Below are positions 7,883-15,354 of a DNA stretch of 21,219 nucleotides, piece after piece. The first letter of the stretch is position 1; every line of letters begins with the position of its first letter. Origin of the DNA: a virus; IMG/VR virus record IMGVR_UViG_3300034418_011036, positions 1 through 21,219 of that record. One strand, written 5' to 3'. Under the pieces are notes generated by a model. It had not been told where the DNA came from. It ran no database searches and saw only the letters and a list, made by a program, of their open reading frames with translations. Both the position numbers and the translations under genes were made by a program.

Positions 7883-9591
7883 TGGGAAATCAAAATGAAA
7901 TAATATATATACCTGGTTCTAAAAGATTTAAAGGTAATTCTGATAAGGATGTATTAATTCAAGTCCCATTTGAATCGACCCAAAAGAATTATACACAAGG
8001 TGATAGAACTGTTTTATTAAATCTAGCACAAAGATTTGATGATGAAAGACAGTCGAGTAATACTGTAAGAGTCTCTGGTAAAATTTCTAACATTATAAAT
8101 AATAGTGTTAGTGGTAAAACCACGTATACACCATTTCTTAATGATTTATATTATTTAAATCCTGAACAATCAGTTATAAATAATGTTTGGCAAGGATATC
8201 CACAATATAAGGAATTTACATTTATAAGAGAAGAAGGTATAAGTGGACACACAACATACATACCAAAAAGTGCTTCATCATATAATTGGAACATTTATAT
8301 TTCATATCCATTTAGTAGTGACACCACACAAAAGATTAGATACTATAGTTCTAGATTTAATGTATCTGTAGGTGATACAATAATATCTGACGGCATACCA
8401 TTTATAATTAGAAATAGATTCTTCAATGGTAAACCGTTAATAAGTTTCTATTGTGCCACTCAACATAATCTAAGTGTTGGTGAATATGTGAAATTAAGTT
8501 TTTCTGTTAATGGTAAAGATACATTTCCTGTTTTTTCTTTAGGTGATGAGTATTATGACTCAGAAGAGGTTGTATTTTCAATATATGATGTTGGATATGA
8601 TAGTTTAGAATTTTTAGATAATAATACGGGAACATTTAAAAGAATTATTGATTTAAAAAATATTGAAGAAACAACATCAAAATATTATGTAAGACTTCAT
8701 AAATTATTAACCGATGGTGATGAGGTTGATTTAGTAAAAGCTGGTTTTGAAAATACTGCTTTTATTAATAGGAGAAAATTAGAATATAGTGGGCTAACAC
8801 CAAATAAAGTTGAAAGGATTTCAAGTAAACAAGGCGGTCAGGCTTTTACATTTTCTTTTGATAAAGATATTAATATAACAGGATTAAAGGATAATAATTT
8901 AAAACCTGTTACTGATTTATTTGTAACCATTATAAATAAAGGTTATATGGGTTGGTTTAATAAACCATATAACCCAAACACTGATACATCGGGAATTGAT
9001 ATTGGATGGGAGTTTAACTTTAATAGTGTGAATGTCGATGATTGGTGGAATCATGCATCGGTAGAGAATAAAGATAACATTCCTTTTGAAACTTACACCC
9101 TACAAGGTAATAATTTTTACTACAATCAATCTTTAAGGGCTGGTCATGTAATTAAAGGTGATATATGTGAATGGAATTACTATGAACAAAAAGAAACGGT
9201 GTTATCTCCAATATATCATAAGTACAGTTTTAACTCGTCCGTTTTTCAAAATGACAGTACACCTGAATTCCCTTCAGGATATTCTTATAAACCACATTAT
9301 CAAGTACCAATCAGGGCATTTTCTGATTATGTTGAGACAGGAAACAAAAACGAGGTGACAGGTATACCTGAGTATTCTTATTTTTCTCAGAGTGATAATT
9401 TATGGAGATGGAGAGATTTGTATCCGTATGGTTATGTTGACAATGATGGTATTGGGGTAGATAATCCATTTATCAATAATAGTCATTATCCTTTTAAGAG
9501 TATTATTTTCCTACAAACACCAATACTAAGAAATACGAGTGGTATTTATTACCAAGAAATAAACGACCCAATAATTGACGACTGTGAATAA
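7882..9591 (+). CDS. Phage structural protein of unknown function (tail/baseplate, 569 residues)
   Basis: I do not recognise a family. The 569-residue product has no signal peptide, membrane segment or enzyme motif that I can see. It is rich in N, S, Y, T, F and I, with alternating short strands (for example KPLISFYCATQHNLSVGEYVKLSFSV split around residues 185-210), as in beta-rich virion proteins. Aromatic-dense stretches stand out: VDDWWNHASVEN near residue 380, GDICEWNYYEQKE near 430, and NLWRWRDLYPYGYVDND near 510. They could form structured carbohydrate- or protein-contact surfaces. The start codon overlaps the stop of the 1539-residue gene (TAATG at 7880-7884), and the end overlaps the next gene. 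Tight packing between baseplate-type genes supports a tail or baseplate role, by inference only. Confidence 0.6.
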   Translation: MGNQNEIIYIPGSKRFKGNSDKDVLIQVPFESTQKNYTQGDRTVLLNLAQRFDDERQSSNTVRVSGKISNIINNSVSGKTTYTPFLNDLYYLNPEQSVINNVWQGYPQYKEFTFIREEGISGHTTYIPKSASSYNWNIYISYPFSSDTTQKIRYYSSRFNVSVGDTIISDGIPFIIRNRFFNGKPLISFYCATQHNLSVGEYVKLSFSVNGKDTFPVFSLGDEYYDSEEVVFSIYDVGYDSLEFLDNNTGTFKRIIDLKNIEETTSKYYVRLHKLLTDGDEVDLVKAGFENTAFINRRKLEYSGLTPNKVERISSKQGGQAFTFSFDKDINITGLKDNNLKPVTDLFVTIINKGYMGWFNKPYNPNTDTSGIDIGWEFNFNSVNVDDWWNHASVENKDNIPFETYTLQGNNFYYNQSLRAGHVIKGDICEWNYYEQKETVLSPIYHKYSFNSSVFQNDSTPEFPSGYSYKPHYQVPIRAFSDYVETGNKNEVTGIPEYSYFSQSDNLWRWRDLYPYGYVDNDGIGVDNPFINNSHYPFKSIIFLQTPILRNTSGIYYQEINDPIIDDCE

Positions 9592-10408
9592 TCATTATAG
9601 AGTAACCATATCGCCAAACACCCAACAAATTAATATCCCAATCCAAATTGATTTTGATAATTTAGGTAAGGAACAAGGGTTTGTTGAGTTTGAAGATTAT
9701 GCTTTAAATCAAGTTATTAATCCTGTCCAAGATTTTGAAGTTACAAGATTCCCACACTCTTTTTGGGACGATTCAACAACAGAAACTAGTATAAAATATA
9801 ACTTTTATTTTTATTCTGGTAATACTGCAAATGTAGGTTCAACAACAAATTGTAATAATTGGGGTACTTCATACAAAAATTTAGGATTTACTTCAGAAGA
9901 AATATATTATTATGTTAATTCATTTAAAAATAGTTTCTTTAAGTTGGATTTTTATGATACAAAATCATCCGAGAGTCAAAAAAATTATTTTACAGTAATT
10001 ATACCAACACAACAGGGAAAATTTGAAACATCATCGATAGGAAATTCTGTTAATCCACCTATAGTTAATATAAGAAAACCAGAGTACTCTTTAGATTATG
10101 TTGGAGATAAAGAGGGGTTTTATTTGTATTGGTTAAAAAATACCGATTATTTAGATTTGAATGAATTTTATATGAGTGCTAAATTTTTTGACGCAAAAAA
10201 TGGAGACTTTATAAGATTAACTAATCAATGCCAAGGTACATTTACAAATAAGTTTACGTTTAATAAAGATGATAAATTCTACTATAAATGTATTTTAGAT
10301 TATTCGACATACGAATATAAAATTTATTTTGAAGACCCTCAGGGTAACTTAAGTAGGGTTGGGACTACATCTAATCCCATAAATTGGTATCAATATGTTA
10401 ACCCATGA
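9584..10408 (+). CDS. Phage structural protein of unknown function (about 274 residues)
   Basis: Unrecognised protein, 274 residues from GTG 9584 or 277 from TTG 9575; no ATG start is available, because the first internal Met is far downstream. I prefer GTG because it gives the smaller overlap (8 bases) with the previous gene and because TTG is usually the rarer start. The sequence looks all-beta and soluble: VTISPNTQQINIPIQIDFDN, then NSFFKLDFYDTKSSES and NYFTVIIPTQQGKFE, and a C-terminal half with strands around KFFDAKNGDFIRL and YYKCILDYSTYEYKIYFEDP. No signal peptide or membrane helix is seen. The stop TGA overlaps the next ATG (ATGA at 10405-10408). Its place in the cassette suggests a tail or baseplate part, possibly a small adaptor between larger proteins. 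Confidence 0.6.
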   Translation: MNNHYRVTISPNTQQINIPIQIDFDNLGKEQGFVEFEDYALNQVINPVQDFEVTRFPHSFWDDSTTETSIKYNFYFYSGNTANVGSTTNCNNWGTSYKNLGFTSEEIYYYVNSFKNSFFKLDFYDTKSSESQKNYFTVIIPTQQGKFETSSIGNSVNPPIVNIRKPEYSLDYVGDKEGFYLYWLKNTDYLDLNEFYMSAKFFDAKNGDFIRLTNQCQGTFTNKFTFNKDDKFYYKCILDYSTYEYKIYFEDPQGNLSRVGTTSNPINWYQYVNP

Positions 10409-11481
10409 TAGAGAATGAAAACATATATATTAGAATTTCACCTGAAGTTTTAAGTACTGATATAGTATCTGAAACACTTAGTGGTAATACTTTTGGGGTC
10501 TATTCAGGAATGTCTGAAATCTTAAGTGGTGGTACTAATGGTGATAGTTTACTTACAGGATTGACTATACCTATTTTATTGACAGAAACTTTCAATGATT
10601 TAGGGTATTATTCACCATTTGATGGGCTTGCCTTACAATATAACGTTATTACTAACTTTTTATTCTCAGCTGAAACTGCAAACAAATATAATATAACACT
10701 TTATAATACATCGGATGAATTTTTTGGGGTAAACCAATTCTCAACATATCAAGTAGATTGGGGAGATAATAGTGCGGTGGATACTATGTCATTAAGTAGT
10801 ATAACACACAACTATCAAAATATTAGTGGGTCGTATGATATTAAATTAACACAAACAAACCCTTTTGGTACTATTAATATTGTTAAACCAATTACGTTAC
10901 CTCTAACAGGGGTCACTATTGATAATTTAAATGGTAATATAACATTTAGTTCTGATGGAGGTAATTGGTCAGGTACACCATCCAATTATAATTATATTTT
11001 TAGTGGGGATTCGTCAAATACCGTTGCAGACCAAGTAACATCACATTTTATTAGTGTACCTTATATTGTAAGTGGGTTTACTAAATCTATGTTAACTAAT
11101 CTAAAAAATTACGGAAAAACTCCGTATGACCCTGCGGTGACAATATATAAGGAAAATGAAGAATATGGTAGAGTTTTAACCATAGACCCGACATATACAT
11201 CCTATACGATAAACGGTATTACATATTATGATTATCCAAACGGAAGAACATTATTCATTTTTGAATCATCAGGATTTACGGAAAACGACTTAGTTGCGGT
11301 ACCATTAACAAAAGAAGAAAATTTATTAGACGTTGCCATGCAACCGGAAATTCAATCACAAATATTTATTGAAAGAGGTAAGAATTCAGCGTTTGAAGGA
11401 TTACAGAGACTTGGAGAAGTCGATAACATCGGAGACCTTGTCCGTTATGGGTATGGTTTCTACAAAATAAACGAACAATAA
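10405..11481 (+). CDS. PKD-domain tail/baseplate protein
   Basis: A 358-residue protein with an immunoglobulin-like PKD domain at about residues 112-165. It shows TYQVDWGDNS (D118-W119-G120-D121), then a THNY segment and a GSYDIKLTQTNPFG segment, the classic (V)(D/T)WGDG ... HxY ... GxYxVxLxxxNxxG pattern. PKD domains usually act as spacer or binding modules in surface proteins and occur in some phage tail proteins. The C-terminus is distinct: LLDVAMQPEIQSQIFIERGK, then a segment ending RLGEVDNIGDLVRYGYGF, which reads like a conserved, ordered attachment segment. The rest is G/S/T/N-rich beta sequence. It starts inside the previous stop (ATGA) and is followed after 1 base by the next gene, so it is part of the same transcript. 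Which virion part it forms is not evident. Confidence 0.68.
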   Translation: MIENENIYIRISPEVLSTDIVSETLSGNTFGVYSGMSEILSGGTNGDSLLTGLTIPILLTETFNDLGYYSPFDGLALQYNVITNFLFSAETANKYNITLYNTSDEFFGVNQFSTYQVDWGDNSAVDTMSLSSITHNYQNISGSYDIKLTQTNPFGTINIVKPITLPLTGVTIDNLNGNITFSSDGGNWSGTPSNYNYIFSGDSSNTVADQVTSHFISVPYIVSGFTKSMLTNLKNYGKTPYDPAVTIYKENEEYGRVLTIDPTYTSYTINGITYYDYPNGRTLFIFESSGFTENDLVAVPLTKEENLLDVAMQPEIQSQIFIERGKNSAFEGLQRLGEVDNIGDLVRYGYGFYKINEQ

Positions 11482-11482
11482 A

Positions 11483-12391
11483 ATGGCGTTAGGAACATAC
11501 GGAACAACAAGACCAGCAGACATGTCACCTGAAGATGTGGAGATTATTCTTAATTATACACCTTCAAGAGACGTAACAGAGAATTTTATTTTAAAGAAAT
11601 TAGATGCCGCGAGTATTTTAAAACCATATTTTCACAATTCAGATACAGGTGGAAATGCGGGTGTAGAAATATTGGGTGGTTTGTACAATTTAAAACTACC
11701 ATCATCTGAATTTAATCAACTAGGAATTTATACATTATACCTTAGACCCGCAGAGATTAGAACATCAATCACCGATTGTGGTGTTTTATCTTCTTTGCCG
11801 AATGTTAAAGGTATTATAATAGATTTAAATAATGTGCCACAGAGTTATCGAAATAGATTTGTAAATCAGGGTCTTGTTGGATTTAGAATAGAATATTTAA
11901 ATTCAGATGGTACAAAAGTTCCTAACTTTTATAGAATTATTACATCTTCATTCTTTTGTGAGCCTGTTGTTACTAATTTAGTTAACAGTTCACAAAAATC
12001 TATTAGATATAGATATGTGGATAGTGGTAGTGATTTATTATTTTGTACAGTTTCACCAACGAGTGCTCCTACAAACAAACCATCGGCTACACCATACATA
12101 GGTCAACCAAATCAAAACATAATTGTAACAAACACATTTTTTAATCCAATAAGTATTGATATTCAAGTTGCAAACTATGACTTAGATACTCTTGGAATTG
12201 CTCTTTACGGTAACCAAACTAAGAGTATTGAAGATGGTATCTACACAATCTATGATACTCAGAACAATATCTACAAACAATACAACTTATTTGAGGTTAG
12301 AGATGACTTTAATAACTTGTTGTTTGAAGTTCGTCAAGATAGAGGTGATAATATTGATTTTAGTAAAAACTTTACAAACGTAATTAGTTAA
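11483..12391 (+). CDS. Phage structural protein of unknown function (302 residues)
   Basis: I recognise no family. The N-terminus (MALGTYGTTRPADMSPEDVE, then an IILNYTPSRD segment) looks like a helical or extended arm. It is followed by a probable beta domain containing YNLKLPSSEFNQLGIYTLYLRPAEI and GLVGFRIEYLNSDGTKVPNFYRI split across residues about 70-160, then a short S/P/T-rich linker (about 190-210). The C-terminal section has regular strands (GIYTIYDTQNNIYKQYNLFE and EVRDDFNNLLFEVRQDRGDN). No membrane segment or signal peptide is seen. The gene is 1 base after the previous stop, and its own stop overlaps the next start (TAATG at 12389-12393). The setting suggests a baseplate or tail component working with the 358- and 987-residue products. 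Confidence 0.6.
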   Translation: MALGTYGTTRPADMSPEDVEIILNYTPSRDVTENFILKKLDAASILKPYFHNSDTGGNAGVEILGGLYNLKLPSSEFNQLGIYTLYLRPAEIRTSITDCGVLSSLPNVKGIIIDLNNVPQSYRNRFVNQGLVGFRIEYLNSDGTKVPNFYRIITSSFFCEPVVTNLVNSSQKSIRYRYVDSGSDLLFCTVSPTSAPTNKPSATPYIGQPNQNIIVTNTFFNPISIDIQVANYDLDTLGIALYGNQTKSIEDGIYTIYDTQNNIYKQYNLFEVRDDFNNLLFEVRQDRGDNIDFSKNFTNVIS

Positions 12392-15354
12392 TGGCAAGTA
12401 ATAAGTACAGATATCCTCCCGCACCTGGAAACGGTAGTGGAACTTTTTCCGACAACATTGTAGGTTTACAAACTGTTGATGGGGGAGGACTGACTCAAGG
12501 AAACTTTGAGTTCAGTACTTCTGTGTTTGAAAAAGTTAATAGAAACTTTAATACTGGTACGTTTTCACAACCAATAAGTCTTAATGATTTAAATGTTGGT
12601 AATTTATTAGAATCAAGAATACTTGCGGCAAAAAATTATAGAGTATACCCAAATTATGATATTAGTCAGGTTACTAATTTTACTTTATATGGTTCTTTAA
12701 GAAAAAGGTTTGATGCATCCGTAACTAAAATTATTAATTATTTTCCTGCTGCAATTCAAATAAATCAAACATCTAATGACTATACAACTGCAAATACTGC
12801 AAATAATATAAGTTATGATATAACTGAAAATTTAACAACATTTGATGTTGATGTTACTCGTATATATAATCCATTTGACATTGATTATTCCGAAAATTCT
12901 ACACGTAATATTTCAGTCAGACCACTTGCGGTTAGTCCATTGAGAAATCTTACTGTTGAGTATGGTAGGTATTCAGTATATGTAAACAATTTAGATACTG
13001 AGTATTTGGTGTATGATTTCACACCGTCACCAAAATTATCTGCAGGGACTATGACTTTTGTGGTTATAGGTAACCCATTTTCGGGTAGTAGTTCATCAAC
13101 TAACACTATTGTTATTAAACCAAATAATCTTGAAACCGAAAAAGCATTTCAAGACCCGTTCGATGAGGTTGAAGATTTTCTATTAAACAGATTAATAAAC
13201 CCAAAGTATACTGCCGACTTTAAAGTGCCGGTTGCAGATGACAATGGAAGATATCAAATACTTACTAAATCAGTAACATGGAATACCGATGGATTATGGA
13301 ATTTGGATATTAGAACAAATAAGTTTGATAATTACTTAACACAACTTAATTCTATTGCAGAAAATCTTGATGAATTTAAAACTAATTTAATTAGTCGTTT
13401 TTTAACTACCGCGGCATTCCATGAGTTTGATACTGAAGACCAAAAAGTAGAAAAAGTATTACAACTCTATGGTAGAAGTTTTGACGAAACAAAAAAGTTT
13501 ATTGATGCGTTAGCATATATGACTTCAGTGAACTATACGCCTAATAATGATATACCTTCACAACTTTTATTTAATTTGGCTCAAACATTAGGTTGGAATC
13601 CAAATATATCACCAATAACTAATGATGGTTTCTTAGATTCAATTTTTGGTACATCAAATAAAACAAAATATTCTGGTCAGGATAGAGAAAAAACACCAAA
13701 TGAAATAAATTATCAGTATTATCAAAATCTAATACTTAATTCTGCATATCTATTCAAATCTAAAGGTACTCGAAAATCGGTTGAATGGGTAATGAGAGCT
13801 ATTGGTGCACCGGATGCGTTAGTAGAATTTAATGAAATAATTTATTTGGCTGATGGACCAATAAATGTAAATCAATTTGATACACAATACGCCAATCTTT
13901 CGGGTGGTACATATGCAGATGTAATACCAACACTTGATAGTAATATTACATTTAAAATTAAAGGAACAGTTTACACTGGGTTTACTACGGATTCTTCAGT
14001 TACAAGTATTAGTGTGAATAGAAATACATACCCTATGGATTCTGATGGTTATCCATTAGCACCGACAAATACGTCTACATTCTTTTTTGAACAAGGTTCA
14101 GGTTGGTATGAAAGTACTCCAGAACATAGGTCACAAGAAGTTAATCGAGTTAATGCCACAAAATACACAGGCTCAAATCCAAATAATCAAACTATCTTGG
14201 AGCCATACACTTACGGACAAAAATATTTTGATAGATTTAGGTATTTCCCATATATGACCTTAGGTTATGGTTTAACTAAGACTTTTGATAATAAAAAATC
14301 ATGGGTTGATACCCATTTAGGTCTAAGAAACACATCCAATGGGTTTAATGCGTACTACAGAGTATCAAATGAGAAATTAGTATTAAACGCCAAAAATATT
14401 GATTTGTATTTAAACATGGGACAAGGTCTTGAATATGATGTTTGGGATATGAGTAGGAAATATAATTACCCAATACCTAATTCAGGACTTACTTCACCAT
14501 ATCCTTCACCTGGCGGTATTGATTGGACGGTTATCGACCCAAAACCAAAGGAAAAAACATTCTTTGAATTTGCTCAAACATTCTATAATAACATGATTAA
14601 TGTTAGAAACCGTCAAACTATTAGTGATGGTAAGGGTGGAGGTTATCCAACACTTCAAAAAATCTATTGGGATTATTTAAATTCTGAAGAGGCAATAAAT
14701 GTACCTTCAAATCAATTCACATACCAAAAAATGATTGATTACACTTTAGGTATTGGTGATTATTGGATGAGATTAGTGGAACAAATGTTACCAGCGTCTA
14801 CATTGTGGATGGGGGGACAAAAAATGGAGAACTCTGTGTTCCATAGACAGAAGGTTGTATGGAGAAGACAAAGAGGTTGTGAGATTATTCCTGTTGAGTG
14901 TATCCCATGTACGTTTGAAGGTCAAATATTGGGGTATGATTGTATTGACCAAACTGTTACTTGTGGTGTTTACCCCTGGATTGAACCAACTTCAACATCA
15001 ACTGCGGGTAATTTCCAACAGATGTTAACCGATACTGTCACTCAAGTTACTTCATCTTATACTACATGTAACCAAAATACAATTGTTAGTCAATGGTATG
15101 TTGATTTAAGGTTAGATAACACAATATTAGTTCAAGAAAAGTTTTATACAGGTTATGGGGGTAATGATGTACCATCAAATTCTGATTGGATTACTGCGTT
15201 GGACGAAAAACTTGAATTATTATATCAAGATGGCCTTAACTATTTTATAAATGGTAATAATATTATTATAGCCAATTCATCATGTTATGATGATTTTACA
15301 AATAAACGATTATACTTAAATGTAGGTATAGATTTAACAATTAGTTGTCAATAA
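12391..15354 (+). CDS. Large baseplate protein with gpI-like segment and shared C-terminal domain
   Basis: A 987-residue protein. Its middle (about 325-480) resembles phage tail protein I (P2 gpI-like) regions: helical segments (ENLDEFKTNLISRFL, KVEKVLQLYGRSFDETKKFI, LLFNLAQTLGWNP), then YYQNLILNSAYLFKSKGTRK with K458-G459-T460 and VEWVMRAIGAPDALVEF. The KGT...lg pattern is typical of gpI, which joins the wedge to fibres. The segment after it (about 780-830) contains YWMRLVEQMLPASTLWMGGQ and a basic stretch with WRRQRG. Five cysteines follow within 29 residues (C830, C837, C840, C851, C858). The last 70 residues (918-987) are homologous to the end of the next gene's product. The N-terminal 300 residues are beta-rich and unassigned. 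It overlaps both neighbours as TAATG. I infer a wedge-to-adhesin connector. Confidence 0.7.
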   Translation: MASNKYRYPPAPGNGSGTFSDNIVGLQTVDGGGLTQGNFEFSTSVFEKVNRNFNTGTFSQPISLNDLNVGNLLESRILAAKNYRVYPNYDISQVTNFTLYGSLRKRFDASVTKIINYFPAAIQINQTSNDYTTANTANNISYDITENLTTFDVDVTRIYNPFDIDYSENSTRNISVRPLAVSPLRNLTVEYGRYSVYVNNLDTEYLVYDFTPSPKLSAGTMTFVVIGNPFSGSSSSTNTIVIKPNNLETEKAFQDPFDEVEDFLLNRLINPKYTADFKVPVADDNGRYQILTKSVTWNTDGLWNLDIRTNKFDNYLTQLNSIAENLDEFKTNLISRFLTTAAFHEFDTEDQKVEKVLQLYGRSFDETKKFIDALAYMTSVNYTPNNDIPSQLLFNLAQTLGWNPNISPITNDGFLDSIFGTSNKTKYSGQDREKTPNEINYQYYQNLILNSAYLFKSKGTRKSVEWVMRAIGAPDALVEFNEIIYLADGPINVNQFDTQYANLSGGTYADVIPTLDSNITFKIKGTVYTGFTTDSSVTSISVNRNTYPMDSDGYPLAPTNTSTFFFEQGSGWYESTPEHRSQEVNRVNATKYTGSNPNNQTILEPYTYGQKYFDRFRYFPYMTLGYGLTKTFDNKKSWVDTHLGLRNTSNGFNAYYRVSNEKLVLNAKNIDLYLNMGQGLEYDVWDMSRKYNYPIPNSGLTSPYPSPGGIDWTVIDPKPKEKTFFEFAQTFYNNMINVRNRQTISDGKGGGYPTLQKIYWDYLNSEEAINVPSNQFTYQKMIDYTLGIGDYWMRLVEQMLPASTLWMGGQKMENSVFHRQKVVWRRQRGCEIIPVECIPCTFEGQILGYDCIDQTVTCGVYPWIEPTSTSTAGNFQQMLTDTVTQVTSSYTTCNQNTIVSQWYVDLRLDNTILVQEKFYTGYGGNDVPSNSDWITALDEKLELLYQDGLNYFINGNNIIIANSSCYDDFTNKRLYLNVGIDLTISCQ

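Noticed and set aside
12885-13106. Short antisense frame, and similar short frames at 5103-5285, 15488-15760, 17033-17227 and 17662-17865
   Set aside because: All lie opposite strong coding sequence and show no family motif, start context or independent spacing.
15345-15353. TTG start for the SprB-repeat gene
   Set aside because: The ATG at 15354 forms the same TAATG overlap used at three other junctions and needs no rare start codon.
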